This document shows, one piece after another, positions 24,001 through 36,075 of a stretch of 64,000 nucleotides of DNA. The position numbers were made by a program, and so were the translations under genes. Every line of letters starts with the position of its first letter. The first letter of the stretch is position 1. Under the pieces are notes generated by a model. The model saw only the letters and a program-made list of their open reading frames with translations, was not told the DNA's origin and made no database searches. Source of the DNA: Euglena gracilis (lineage: Eukaryota; Euglenida; Euglenophyceae; Euglenales); assembly GCA_039621445.1 (NCBI GenBank), contig CP154954.1, positions 62,950,046-63,014,045 on the forward strand, in the 5' to 3' direction.

Positions 24001-27000
24001 CGTGTTAACTCAAGCCACTTTTGCCCACTCCTGGCCGACCCCCCCCCCCCCCCGGGGGGGCGGGGGGGGGTCCCGGGCCAAAAATCGGTCAGTCTCTCTG
24101 AAAAAACAAGTCCCCCCCCCCCCCCCCCCCCCGGGGGGTCGGCCAGTGCTTAAGCAATTGACTGGCCGCCAACCCATTGACTTTGGGTCAAAACCGGGTC
24201 AAAAAACTCGAAAAAATCGAAATTTTTTTTTGCCCGAAACGATGTTTTTTTTGGCCTCCCGGACCCGGAAAAACTGTTTTTGAGCCGAAAATGAGCGTTT
24301 TTCGACCCGCCAGCGCCCCGTTTTGGGCCGCCAACATACAATTTTTTACTGACCCCCCGGGGGGGGGGAGGGGGGGTCACTCCACTTTTTTAAAAACCAG
24401 TCAATCACTGATTTTCGGAAAACCAGCCAGTCACTACCCCCCCCTCCCGGGGGGGGGGGGTGGCAACTCAGAAAAACGGCCACTTTCCAGTCACTTTAGG
24501 CCATTTTAGGCCAAAAAAAAAATTTCCGGCGCCTTTGGCGCCGTGTTAACTCAAGCCACTTTTGCCCACTCCTGGCCGACCCCCCCCCCCCCTGGGGGGG
24601 AGGGGAGGGGGTCCGGGCCAAAAATCAGTCAGTCACTCTGAAAAAACAAGTCACCCCCCCCCCCCCCCCCGGGGGGTCGGCCAGTGCTTAAGCAATTGAC
24701 TGGCCGCCAACCCATTGACTTTGGGTCAAAACCGGGTCAAAAAACTCGAAAAAATCGAAATTTTTTTTTGCCCGAAACGATGTTTTTTTTGGCCTCCCGG
24801 ACCCGGGAAAAACTGTTTTTGAGCCGAAAATGAGCGTTTTTCGACCCGCCAGCGCCCCGTTTTGGGCCGCCAACATACAATTTTTTACTGACCCCCCGGG
24901 GGGGGGGGAGGGGGGGTCACTCCACTTTTTTAAAAACCAGTCAATCACTGATTTTCGGAAAACCAGCCAGTCACTACCCCCCCCTCCCGGGGGGGGGGGT
25001 TGGCAACTCAGAAAAACGGCCACTTTCCAGTCACTTTAGGCCATTTTAGGCCAAAAAAAAAATTTCCGGCGCCTTTGGCGCCGTGTTAACTCAAGCCACT
25101 TTTGCCCACTCCTGGCCGACCCCCCCCCCCCCGGGGGGGAGGGGAGGGGGTCCGGGCCAAAAATCAGTCAGTCACTCTGAAAAAACAAGTCACCCCCCCC
25201 CCCCCCCCGGGGGGTCGGCCAGTGCTTAAGCAATTGACTGGCCGCCAACCCATTGACTTTGGGTCAAAACCGGGTCAAAAAACTCGAAAAAATCGAAATT
25301 TTTTTTGCCCGAAACGATGTTTTTTTTGGCCTCCCGGACCCGGGAAAAACTGTTTTTGAGCCGAAAATGAGCGTTTTTCGACCCGCCAGCGCCCCGTTTT
25401 GGGCCGCCAACATACAATTTTTTACTGACCCCCCGGGGGGGGAGGGGGGGTCACTCCACTTTTTTAAAAACCAATCAATCACTGATTTTCGGAAAACCAG
25501 CCAGTCACTACCCCCCCCCCCCTCCCGGGGGGGGGTTGGCAACTCAGAAAAACGGCCACTTTCCAGTCACTTTAGGCCATTTTAGGCCAAAAAAAAATTT
25601 CCGGCGCCTTTGGCGCCGTGTTAACTCAAGCCACTTTTGCCCACTCCTGGCCGACCCCCCCCCCCCCCCCGGGGGGGAGGGGGGGGGGGCCGGGCCAAAA
25701 ATCAGTCAGTCACTCTGAAAAAACAAGTCACCCCCCCCCCCCCCCCCCGGGGGGCGGGCAGTGCTTAAGCAAATGCCCGGCCGCCCACCCATTGACTTTG
25801 GGTCAAAACCGGGTCAAAAAACTCGAAAAAATCGAAATTTTTTTTGCCCGAAACGATGTTTTTTTTGGCCTCCCGGACCCGGAAAAACTGTTTTTGAGCC
25901 GAAAATGAGCGTTTTTCGACCCGCCAGCGCCCCGTTTTGGGCCGCCAACATACAATTTTTTACTGACCCCCCGGGGGGGGGAGGGGGGGTCACTCCACTT
26001 TTTTAAAAACCAGTCAATCACTGATTTTCGGAAAACCAGCCAATCACTACCCCCCCCTCCCGGGGGGGGGTTGGCAACTCAGAAAAACGGCCACTTTCCA
26101 GTCACTTTAGGCCATTTTAGGCCAAAAAAAAAATTTCCGGCGCCTTTGGCGCCGTGTTAACTCAAGCCACTTTTGCCCACTCCTGGCCGACCCCCCCCCC
26201 CCCCGGGGGGGGGGGGGGGGGGGCCCGGCAAAAAAACAGACAGTCCCCCTGAAAAAACAACCCCCCCCCCCCCCCCCCCCGGGGGTCGGCCAGTGCTTAA
26301 GCAATTGACTGGCCGCCAACCCATTGACTTTGGGTCAAAACCGGGTCAAAAAACTCGAAAAAATCGAAATTTTTTTTTGCCCGAAACGATGTTTTTTTTG
26401 GCCTCCCGGACCCGGGAAAAACTGTTTTTGAGCCGAAAATGAGCGTTTTTCGACCCGCCAGCGCCCCGTTTTGGGCCGCCAACATACAATTTTTTACTGA
26501 CCCCCCGGGGGGGGGAGGGGGGGTCACTCCACTTTTTTAAAAACCAATCAATCACTGATTTTCGGAAAACCAGCCAGTCACTACCCCCCCCTCCCGGGGG
26601 GGGGGTTGGCAACTCAGAAAAACGGCCACTTTCCAGTCACTTTAGGCCATTTTAGGCCAAAAAAAATTTTTCCGGCGCCTTTGGCGCCGTGTTAACTCAA
26701 GCCACTTTTGCCCACTCCTGGCCGACCCCCCCCCCGGGGGGAAGGGGAGGGGGTCCGGGCCAAAAATCAGTCAGTCACTCTGAAAAAACAAGTCACCCCC
26801 CCCCACCGGGGGGGGTCGGCCAGTGCTTAAGCAATTGACTGGCCGCCAACCCATTGACTTTGGGTCAAAACCGGGTCAAAAAACTCGAAAAAATCGAAAT
26901 TTTTTTTGCCCGAAACGATGTTTTTTTTGGCCTCCCGGACCCGGGAAAAACTGTTTTTGAGCCGAAAATGAGCGTTTTTCGACCCGCCAGCGCCCCGTTT

Positions 27001-30000
27001 TGGGCCGCCAACATACAATTTTTTACTGACCCCCCGGGGGGGGGGGAGGGGGGGTCACTCCACTTTTTTAAAAACCAGTCAATCACTGATTTTCGGAAAA
27101 CCAGCCAGTCACTACCCCCCCCTCCCGGGGGGGGGGTTGGCAACTCAGAAAAACGGCCACTTTCCAGTCACTTTAGGCCGTTTTAGGCCAAAAAAAAATT
27201 TCCGGCGCCTTTGGCGCCGTGTTAACTCAAGCCACTTTTGCCCACTCCTGGCCGACCCCCCCCCCCACCCCCGGGGGGGAGGGGAGGGGGTCCGGGCCAA
27301 AAATCAGTCAGTCACTCTGAAAAAACAAGTCACCCCCCCCCCCCCCCCGGGGGGTCGGCCAGTGCTTAAGCAATTGACTGGCCGCCAACCCATTGACTTT
27401 GGGTCAAAACCGGGTCAAAAAACTCGAAAAAATCGAAATTTTTTTTGCCCGAAACGATGTTTTTTTTGGCCTCCCGGCCCCGGGAGACCTCTTTTTGAGC
27501 CGAAAATGAGCGTTTTTCGACCCACTAGCGTTCCGTTTTGGGACGCCAACATACAATTTTTTACTGACCCCCCGGGGGGGGGGGGGAGGGGGGGTCACTC
27601 CACTTTTTTAAAAACCAGTCAATCACTGATTTTCGGAAAACCAGCCAGTCACTACCCCCCCCTCCCGGGGGGGGGGGTTGGCAACTCAGAAAAACGGCCA
27701 CTTTCCAGTCACTTTAGGCCATTTTAGGCCAAAAAAAAAATTTCCGGCGCCTTTGGCGCCGTGTTAACTCAAGCCACTTTTGCCCACTCCTGGCCGACCC
27801 CCCCCCCCCCCCCGGGGGGGAGGGGAGGGGAGGGGGTCCGGGCCAAAAATCAGTCAGTCACTCTGAAAAAACAAGTCACCCCCCCCCCCCCCGGGGGGGC
27901 GGCCAGTGCTTAAGCAATTGACTGGCCGCCAACCCATTGACTTTGGGTCAAAACCGGGTCAAAAAACTCGAAAAAATCGAAATTTTTTTTGCCCGAAACG
28001 ATGTTTTTTTTGGCCTCCCGGACCCGGGAAAAACTGTTTTTGAGCCGAAAATGAGCGTTTTTCGACCCGCCAGCGCCCCGTTTTGGGCCGCCAACATACA
28101 ATTTTTTACTGACCCCCCGGGGGGGGGAGGGGGGGTCACTCCACTTTTTTAAAAACCAGTCAATCACTGATTTTCGGAAAACCAGCCAGTCACTACCCCC
28201 CCCTCCCGGGGGGGGGTTGGCAACTCAGAAAAACGGCCACTTTCCAGTCACTTTAGGCCATTTTAGGCCAAAAAAAAAATTTCCGGCGCCTTTGGCGCCG
28301 TGTTAACTCAAGCCACTTTTGCCCACTCCTGGCCGACCCCCCCCCCCCACCCCCGGGGGGGAGGGGAGGGGGTCCGGGCCAAAAATCAGTCAGTCACTCT
28401 GAAAAAACAGGTCCCCCCCCCCCCCCCCCCCCGGGGGGTCGGCCAGTGCTTAAGCAATTGACTGGCCGCCAACCCATTGACTTTGGGTCAAAACCGGGTC
28501 AAAAAACTCGAAAAAATCGAAATTTTTTTTGCCCGAAACGATGTTTTTTTTGGCCTCCCGGACCCGGGAAAAACTGTTTTTGAGCCGAAAATGAGCGTTT
28601 TTCGACCCGCCAGCGCCCTGTTTTGGGCCGCCAACATACAATTTTTTACTGACCCCCCGGGGGGGGGGGGAGGGGGGGTCACTCCACTTTTTTAAAAACC
28701 AGTCAGTCACTGATTTTCGGAAAACCAGCCAGTCACTACCCCCCCCTCCCGGGGGGGGGGGTTGGCAACTCAGAAAAACGGCCACTTTCCAGTCACTTTA
28801 GGCCGTTTTAGGCCAAAAAAAAATTTCCGGCGCCTTTGGCGCCGTGTTAACTCAAGCCACTTTTGCCCACTCCTGGCCGACCCCCCCCCCCACCCCCGGG
28901 GTGGGGGGGAAGGGAGCCGAGCCACAAATCAGTCACCAAAAATAGTCAGTCACTCTGAAAAAACAAGGTCACCCACCCCCCCCCCCCCCGGGGGGGGTCG
29001 GCCAGTGCTTAAGCAATTGACTGGCCGCCAACCCATTGACTTTGGGTCAAAACCGGGTCAAAAAACTCGAAAAAATCGAAATTTTTTTTTGCCCGAAACG
29101 ATGTTTTTTTTTGGCCTCCCGGACCCGGGAAAAACTGTTTTTGAGCCGAAAATGAGCGTTTTTCGACCCGCCAGCGCCCCGTTTTGGGCCGCCAACATAC
29201 AATTTTTACTGGCCCCCCGGGGGGGGGGAGGGGGGGTCACTCCACTTTTTTAAAAACCAATCAATCACTTCTTTTCGGAAACCCAGCCAATCACAACCCC
29301 CCACGCCCGGGCGGGGGGTTGGCAAATCAGAAAAACGGCCACTTTCCAGTCACTTTAGGCCATTTTAGGCCAAAAAAAAAATTTCCGGCGCCTTTGGCGC
29401 CGTGTTAACTCAAGCCACTTTTGCCCACTCCTGGCCGACCCCCCCCCCCCCCCCGGGGGGAGGGGAGGGGGGCCGGGCCAAAAAACAGTCAGTCACCATG
29501 AAAAAAAAAATAACCCCCCCCCCCCCCCCCGGGGGGTCGGCCAGTGCTTAAGCAATTGACTGGCCGCCAACCCATTGACTTTGGGTCAAAACCGGGTCAA
29601 AAAACTCGAAAAAATCGAAATTTTTTTTGCCCGAAACGATGTTTTTTTTGGCCTCCCGGACCCGGAAAAACTGTTTTTGAGCCGAAAATGAGCGTTTTTC
29701 GCCCCGCCAGCGCCCCGTTTTGGGCCGCCAACATACAATTTTTTACTGACCCCCCGGGGGGGGGAGGGGGGGTCACTCCACTTTTTTAAAAACCAGTCAA
29801 TCACTGATTTTCGGAAAACCAGCCAGTCACTACCCCCCCCTCCCGGGGGGGGGGTTGGCAACTCAGAAAAACGGCCACTTTCCAGTCACTTTAGGCCATT
29901 TTAGGCCAAAAAAAAAATTTCCGGCGCCTTTGGCGCCGTGTTAACTCAAGCCACTTTTGCCCACTCCTGGCCGACCCCCCCCCCCCCCCCCCGGGGGGGG

Positions 30001-33000
30001 GGGGGGGGGGGGCCGGGCCAAAAACCAGTCAGTCACTCTGAAAAAACAAGTCACCCACCCCCCCCCCCCCGGGGGGGCGGCCCGGGCTTAAGCAATTGAC
30101 TGGCCGCCAACCCATTGACTTTGGGTCAAAACCGGGTCAAAAAACTCGAAAAAATCGAAATTTTTTTTGCCCGAAACGATGTTTTTTTTGGCCTCCCGGA
30201 CCCGGGAAAAACTGTTTTTGAGCCGAAAATGAGCGTTTTTCGACCCGCCAGCGCCCCGTTTTGGGCCGCCAACATACAATTTTTTACTGACCCCCCGGGG
30301 GGGGGAGGGGGGGTCACTCCACTTTTTTAAAAACCAGTCAATCACTGATTTTCGGAAAACCAGCCAGTCACTACCCCCCCCTCCCGGGGGGGGGGTTGGC
30401 AACTCAGAAAAACGGCCACTTTCCAGTCACTTTAGGCCATTTTAGGCCAAAAAAAAAATTCCGGCGCCTTTGGCGCCGTGTTAACTCAAGCCACTTTTGC
30501 CCACTCCTGGCCGACCCCCCCCCCCTGGGGGGGAGTGGAGGGGGTCCGGGCCAAAAATCAGTCAGTCACTCTGAAAAAACAAGTCACCCCCCCCCACCGG
30601 GGGGGGTCGGCCAGTGCTTAAGCAATTGACTGGCCGCCAACCCATTGACTTTGGGTCAAAACCGGGTCAAAAAACTCGAAAAAATCGAAATTTTTTTTGC
30701 CCGAAACGATGTTTTTTTTGGCCTCCCGGACCCGGGAAAAACTGTTTTTGAGCCGAAAATGAGCGTTTTTCGACCCGCCAGCGCCCCGTTTTGGGCCGCC
30801 AACATACAATTTTTTACTGACCCCCCGGGGGGGGGGAGGGGGGGTCACTCCACTTTTTTAAAAACCAGTTAATCACTGATTTTCGGAAAACCAGCCAGTC
30901 ACTACCCCCCCCTCCCGGGGGGGGGGGGGCTGTTAAACCAGAAAAACGGCCACTTTCCAGTCACTTTAGGCCATTTTAGGCCAAAAAAAAAATTTCCGGC
31001 GCCTTTGGCGCCGTGTTAACTCAAGCCACTTTTGCCCACTCCTGGCCGACCCCCCCCCCCCCCCCGGGGGGAGGGGAGGGGGCCCGGGCCAAAAATCAGT
31101 CAGTCACTCTGAAAAAACAAGTCACCCACCCCCCCCCCCCCCGGGGGGTCGGCCAGTGCTTAAGCAATTGACTGGCCGCCAACCCATTGACTTTGGGTCA
31201 AAACCGGGTCAAAAAACTCGAAAAAATCGAAATTTTTTTTGCCCGAAACGATGTTTTTTTTGGCCTCCCGGACCCGGAAAAACTGTTTTTGAGCCGAAAA
31301 TGAGCGTTTTTCGACCCGCCAGCGCCCCGTTTTGGGCCGCCAACATACAATTTTTTACTGACCCCCCGGGGGGGGGGAGGGGGGGTCACTCCACTTTTTT
31401 AAAAACCAGTCAGTCACTGATTTTCGGAAAACCAGCCAGTCACTACCCCCCCCTCCCGGGGGGGGGTTGGCAACTCAGAAAAACGGCCACTTTCCAGTCA
31501 CTTTAGGCCATTTTAGGCCAAAAAAAAAATTTCCGGCGCCTTTGGCGCCGTGTTAACTCAAGCCACTTTTGCCCACTCCTGGCCGACCCCCCCCCCCCCC
31601 CCCCCCGGGGGGGGGGGGGGGGGCCGGGCCAAAAATCAGTCAGTCACTCTGAAAAAACAAGTCCCCCCCCCCCCCCGGGGGTCGGCCAGTGCTTAAGCAA
31701 TTGACTGGCCGCCAACCCATTGACTTTGGGTCAAAACCGGGTCAAAAAACTCGAAAAAATCGAATTTTTTTTTGCCCGAAACGATGTTTTTTTTTGGCCT
31801 CCCGGAACCGGAAAAACTGTTTTGAGCCGAAAATGAGCGTTTTTCGACCCGCCAGCGCCGTGTCTTGGGCCGCCAACCCATTGACTTTGGGTCATTTTCG
31901 GGTCAAAAAAGTCGAAAAAAATCGAAAATTGCTCGAAACGATATTTTTGGCCTCCCGTATACCAAAACAGTGTTTTCCAGCCCAAAATGAGCCGTTTTTC
32001 GACCCGCCAGCGCCCTGTTTTGGGCCGCCAACCCCCAAACCTATATTTTTTGGCCTTCCGGACCTGGAAAAACTGTTTTTGAGCCCAAAATGACCGTTTT
32101 TTTTTTGACCCCCTGGTCTCCCGTTTCATCCACAAATCCCTTGCATTCCAGACAAAAGAGCTCCATGGAATGGGCCGGTTTATATGGGGGGTTCAATGAA
32201 GGGGTGGGTGCGCTCTCATTCAGAGCTCAGCACTCACTATTCAAAACCTGGTTATCGCACCCCAAATTTCGAAATTTTTCGGAGTCCCGTAGGACCCAAA
32301 ATAGCACCCAAAACACCCCATTTGGGGTCATTTTTGTACTTTCTCATGAAATTAGCATTTTTGAGGCCAGATGATCCAGAAAAATCGATTTTTTTTGTAA
32401 TTCGTTGTCAGATATTGAGATTTTTACCAACATTTTCAGGTGAAAATCGAGGTCGTCGGCCCGAGATTGGGGGTGGTATTAACTCGGTCTGAAGTCGGAC
32501 CCCGGGGGGATGTTATTTGGGGGGGGGTGTTATTTGGGGGGAGGGTTTAATGTTGAGAAACTTCCATTTCATGTTGAGAAGGTTCCATTTTTCTATGGCA
32601 TTCCAACGCTGTTGGGCTTTGGTGCAACGTCAACCAGGAGCGCGAGCGCGCGTGGTGGCGACGAGGCGGGGACACCTGCTGCGGACCAGTTCGCCATTGC
32701 CTCCGCCAGCAGGGTCTTTTCTGGGGTGTTCCGGCCCCAGTCACCTGAGACCAACCACCCGGTGTGGCAGGCGGAGGGCCGCCTGACAGCGTGGCACGGA
32801 CTGGGCCTGAGCTGGGGTTGAGCTGGGTCCGAATAAAGTCCAGCAAAGTCTGCAAAACAGGAACAGCAAAACAAAATGGTCGTTGAAGACCCCCACCAAG
32901 GGTGGACCAGTGCCGGCCTCTCGAGGGGCGGCTCGGCAGTGCCGGTTTTCCCAAGGGAATTAAAATGGCAAAAAATGTGTCGAAAATTGGCAGGGAAGCC

Positions 33001-33732
33001 TTTTGGTGTCAAAGGGCGCATGTCTCAAAGAGCCGAGAAAGGAAGTAGACAAAAACAGAACAAAAAAAACAACTAAACGTTGCATGTCTTGAAACATGCC
33101 AAGAGGTCGGTGGTGGAAATGAGAATTTTGAAAATTCTGGCTCCACACACATACTTCAGCTGAAATTATGAATGAGAAATTCAAGGAGGAAACACACTCA
33201 CTTATTACTTTTTGATTAATCTTTTCTGTGTTTTTTGACCGTCCTGAAAGTTTTAATCCTACACCACGTGAGAAAAATCATCACCGATAGAAGAAAAGCC
33301 ACAGATGTGGTTGGGAAGGAACCAGGGCAAGAAAAAAAGATTAGATTATGGGATAAAAAATATTAATAATAAATTAAGATTATTAAATAGAGAATTATAT
33401 GATGTTAGACAATATTATCTGATATTAGATAATATTAGATAATGGGGCACGGATATACCCATCCAGAAATCTAAAACACCATGAAATAGGGTAGCACAGG
33501 TAATTCCAATCGGGTGGGGTGCGAAATGGGGTCAGCGATCAGGTTCATTCAAACCAACGAACACATTTGATTCTGGCGTGTTTGGTACTTCCTTCCTCCA
33601 ACAGTCGCGGATCCATGTGACATTTTATGGGCCCCTTCCCCCCCCAAGGGCCGAACACCTACACTGAGGAACGCCACCTCGGAGTGCTGCGCCAGGGCGT
33701 GGAGGACGTCGTCGGGCTCCATCCCAGAAAAC
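10759..33732 (-). CDS. Purple/tartrate-resistant acid phosphatase-type metallophosphatase
   Basis: Eleven exons join in phase without stops: 33732-33659, 32744-32676, 16326-16261, 15552-15480, 14469-14328, 13316-13203, 12780-12655, 12411-12360, 12134-12058, 11401-11324 and 10806-10759 (TGA 10,761-10,759). All introns are GT-AG. Dinuclear-metal motifs appear in order: GDWG (across the first junction), GDSFY, GNHD, LVLCH, then GDDH, where the family has GHxH. The order and spacing match mammalian ACP5/TRAP, including IAYTQISKRW and IVSGAG. Such enzymes hydrolyse phosphomonoesters, usually outside the cell or in vacuoles. The first His of motif V is Asp, so metal binding may differ. The 5' end is incomplete here; candidate upstream exons, including a membrane helix, run to 38.2 kb. 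One intron is 16.3 kb of satellite. Confidence 0.93.
11424..11969. repeat. Direct 14-mer pair with hairpin, inside a phosphatase intron
   Basis: TGCATGCCCGGAGC occurs at 11,424-11,437 and again at 11,956-11,969. Between them, 11,583-11,614 is a perfect hairpin: TCATCAAGAGATTG, loop TGTT, CAATCTCTTGATGA. Both lie in the intron 11,402-12,057. Confidence 0.7.
13436..13575. repeat. AT-rich (ATA/TA)n tract
   Basis: A run of AATAAT and TATATA repeats inside the phosphatase intron 13,317-14,327, directly left of a TTAA-flanked element. Confidence 0.9.
13607..14261. mobile_element. TTAA-flanked MITE in a phosphatase intron
   Basis: Ends are TTAACCCCCCTCCCCATTTA (13,607) and, inverted, TTAAAACCCCCCCCATTTAA (14,261), each followed by AACCGACC repeats. 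Both sides carry TTAA, the duplicated target of piggyBac-type transposons. The interior is AT-rich, built of degenerate 30-35 bp units (AAAATTAGGCATTTGCC..), with no coding capacity seen. Confidence 0.85.
14979..15093. repeat. Poly-A tract
   Basis: About 115 bases of nearly pure A on the plus strand, in the phosphatase intron 14,470-15,479. It lies in A-rich sequence with GGAAAAAT and CCAAAATTTGCC motifs and no other gene signal. Confidence 0.95.
16800..17165 (+). repeat. Interspersed repeat leading into the satellite
   Basis: Non-tandem sequence (CCGCAACTCACCGCCTAGCCCGAGATACGGCCG..) that grades into the first satellite unit. It is present in inverted orientation at 42,690-42,985, so it is part of a dispersed repeat from which the satellite unit was probably taken. 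Confidence 0.75.
17171..31720 (+). repeat. Satellite array, 27 units of about 539 bp
   Basis: The word ATTGACTTTGGGTCAAAACC recurs 28 times from 17,171 to 31,719. Spacing is 522-559 bp with a mean of 539. Units are highly similar and differ mainly in four poly-C/poly-G blocks. Each holds GGCGCCTTTGGCGCC (missing in one short unit, about 20,220), CCCCCGGGGG palindromes, repeated CAGTCAATCACT/CAGTCAGTCACT words and CAATTGACTGGCCGCC at the junction. The array lies in an intron of the phosphatase gene. Open frames in the units are not genes: homopolymer length changes break them from unit to unit. Confidence 0.97.
31720..32110 (+). repeat. Truncated and diverged satellite units at the array edge
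   Basis: After the last full unit start, shortened copies repeat only the first 160 bp or so of the unit (ATTGACTTTGGGTCA at 31,880; CCGCCAACCCCC near 32,027), with growing divergence. This is typical of an array boundary. Confidence 0.8.
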
Positions 33733-34070
33733 CTGTCGTCCAAAGAGAGAAAGAGGTGCCAGACCTAATACAAAACAAAGACAAAAGGGACTGGGTGTGT
33801 GCCAAAATTCGCTCTCGCCAAAAGTGAGTGTGCATATGGCGGACACGTGTCTCAGAACCGCAGGGCAACCGCATGGCAAACCAAAATGCGGTCAGGAAGC
33901 AAAATCAAAACAACGAGAGGGCAGAAAAATGCCAAACCCCCCTAATAGAAGCACGGGTGCGCGCATAGCAAACAGCCTATGGTGGGGGGGTTATCACACT
34001 CTTTCCCCCCCAGAAAAATGATTGCAGCACTGTTTTTCATCCACTCAGCCCAAGGCAAGGAAGAATTGCA

Positions 34071-34757
34071 TTAACCCCCCCCCAAATATAAGACACCGGT
34101 GTCTTATATTTGGGTGTCGACCAATTTCGCCAAAGGGTGTCTTATATTTGGGGGGTGTCTTATATTTGGGTCTCAGGCGGATGACTGAGGGGTGTCTTAC
34201 ATTTGGACACTTTTCCAGCAAGTATGTTGTTGCGCTAATGTCCTCGTACCTTCATATATAGGGTTTTCTTCATGTCTCACAGGTTGTCTTCCGACGCTTT
34301 GGAGAGTGTGTATGCTGAAAGCGACCAATCTGCAAGAGGTGATGAACTTGGCACAACGGACTGCCTCATTTTCTAGAAATTGGAAAATAGGAACACTGGC
34401 ACATTTGTCTGAACGTCATTCATCACCACTTGCAGATTGGTCGCTTTCTTGCTGTTCAAAATAATAGATTCTCAACCTTGATCTGCTACACCCAAAAAAC
34501 AGTTGCTTCACCCAAAAGCAGTAGACTGGACGTGCATTCGTTGATTTCATCGCGCCTTGAGACTTGCTGCTCCACACTCACTGTGGAAGGCCTTTCATGG
34601 GGGGTGTCTTATATTTGGAGAAGTAGGTGCCAGCCCGGGGGTGTCTTATATTTGGGGGGTGTCTTATATTTGGGTGTCGGCCCGAAAATCCCCAAAGAGT
34701 GTCTTATATTTGGGGGGTGTCTTATAGTGAGGGGTGTCTTATATTTGGGGGGGTTAA
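34071..34757. mobile_element. TTAA-flanked MITE with GTGTCTTATATTTGG repeats
   Basis: Perfect inverted ends except for C-run length: TTAACCCCCCCCCCAAATATAAGACACC at the left (split here as TTAAC(n) plus AAATATAAGACACC) and its inverse at 34,757. TTAA stands on both sides. The word GTGTCTTATATTTGG recurs about ten times within both ends. The centre (34,260-34,590) carries no recognised gene. It lies upstream of the first firmly placed phosphatase exon, probably in an intron. Confidence 0.88.
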
Positions 34758-35080
34758 TTACAGTTGTAACGCCCTCCCTCCCTAAACAACCTCACTCCCT
34801 AAAACACATTGAGTTTTTTTCATATCTGCAGCTCTCAAAAAGGTTACACCAGGGCTGATGTGTGTGCTAATCCCTGTTAATATACTGCTGAGAGTCTGGG
34901 CGAGGGTGATGATCATACCCGTGACCATCCTGTGACCCTCGGGATTGCTCTGGGATGTCAGGCTCCATGTTGTCCATCGAGGGTTGTGGGGATGGTCCCC
35001 TGCTGGCGGCAGCCTGAGAAGCCAGAATGAGTGCACTGGGGTCAGTATCGGGGCACCGCCACAAGCGTGTCAGACACCAC

Positions 35081-35180
35081 CTGGACGGGGTTTGGGCCAT
35101 GCCACCAAAAGACCGACTGTAGAACGGGGTGCAAGCCGCCTGGCACGTTGCATCGCACCTCGCTGGACCTCTCGGGCACA
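35081..35180 (-). CDS. Candidate upstream phosphatase exon
   Basis: It ends at GTCCAG|GTGGTG, and its frame (..FYSRSFGGMAQTPS) joins in phase to the exon at 33,732 to give TPSR-FSGMEPDDVLHAL. Other frames are also open and third-position bias is modest, so reading frame and upstream edge are uncertain. Confidence 0.4.
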
Positions 35181-35706
35181 TCGGATTCCCGTGTTCGGCT
35201 GGAGGGGCGCTCTGGAGAAGGGAGCGATTGAATGCAGGTCAGCTCCCCAAGGTTGACCCCAATGGCTTGGTCTGAACACCATCCCTTGTCTTCCCGAAAG
35301 AAAGCACAATCCTGCACTCCTCAGCACAAATGCCCGTGCCAACAAAATTTGGGGATGAAATGGGGCAACATTACGATGAAGAGCTTTGCCTTCGAACCAA
35401 GAACCTCAAGGCAAGAATTTCCCGACCTGGACAAACATCCCTTGAAAGGGACGTTTTTTTGGTGGAGCACGTCACGACGCACATGCACACGTCCCCCACC
35501 TTGCGGAGGTGATGGGCTGGCCCCAGAACGTGTGCGGCACAGCACACAGCCAACAGTGTGGTTTCCCTGTCACTGCAGGGCGTTTCGCATTTCATTATGC
35601 CAGTGGCCTGACGCAGCAACGCTGCTGCCACAGGTGATTCTCTTGGTTTGCCCCTCCAAGCACCTATCTTCTGCAAGCCAACCAGAAGAAGGTGCGTGTC
35701 CATTCC

Positions 35707-35734
35707 AAAAAAATGCGCATCTGCGCATTTTTTT
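35707..35734. repeat. Perfect hairpin AAAAAAATGCGCA/TGCGCATTTTTTT
   Basis: Thirteen-base arms separated by TC, followed by degenerate TGCGCATTCC and TGCGTATTCC copies to about 35,810. No gene is evident in it. Confidence 0.8.
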
Positions 35735-35889
35735 GAGTTTCCAAAAAATGCGCCCCTGCGTATTCCTATTCGTGCGCATTCCCGCCTGTTCCTGCGTATT
35801 CCCATAACTTGCACATTTCAGGTTTGGGACACCGTGTAACCATTTGGTATTCTTGTGTGTGAGCGAGGGTTGTGCCTGCAATGAGGTCC

Positions 35890-36075
35890 CTCCCATGCTC
35901 ACCCCCAGAGTTCCCGGCCCTGCCTCAGAAGCCTTTGCACGCACCCGCAAACGCACGGTGGCAAAGCCAGGTCAAGGTAGGCCTGCGGCGCCTGTGTTCG
36001 CACACACTCTCGGCACAGAGCGTGCTGAGTGTGTGCCCAGTCATGCACTGTGCCGCAGACGTGGCGAGGCAGCTG
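35890..36075. other. GC-rich coding-like stretch, strand unresolved
   Basis: A minus-strand frame starting after CTTTCGCAG (LPRHVCGTVHDWAHTQHALC..) and a plus-strand frame (GLRRLCSHTLSAQSVLSVCP..) are both open with moderate third-position bias. It may be an exon of the phosphatase gene or another gene. From 36,100 to 37,590 no other gene is seen; GGTGAACACATGT repeats occur near 36,760. Confidence 0.3.

Larger units (their letters stand above)
16434..32551. mobile_element. 16-kb segment with inverted AAATAACACCCCC ends
   Basis: The left end CTAACCCCCCCAAATAACAC (16,432) is matched in inverse at the right, where plus-strand GGGTGTTATTTGGGGGGAGGGTTTAA ends at 32,549, with a second ATGTTATTTGGGG inside. 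The right side has TTAA, the left CTAA. The terminal design equals that of the TTAACCCC MITEs at 13.6 and 34.1 kb. The segment fills most of the phosphatase intron 16,327-32,675. Whether it moved as one unit or grew by satellite expansion inside a smaller element cannot be told from sequence. Confidence 0.6.

Noticed and set aside
17171-31720. Repeated open frames on both strands of each satellite unit (such as MTLGQNRVKKLEK..)
   Set aside because: They recur because the units are near copies. Poly-C/G length changes shift the frame between units, there is no codon bias, and the array lies in an intron.
17171-31720. CRISPR array
   Set aside because: The 539-bp units are contiguous tandem copies with no short repeat/unique spacer pattern, and the genome is eukaryotic.
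32880-33000. Minus-strand coding-like piece (KTGTAEPPLERP..) as an extra phosphatase exon
   Set aside because: The flanking exons 33,659 and 32,744 already join exactly to form VGDWG; inserting it would disrupt the conserved motif.
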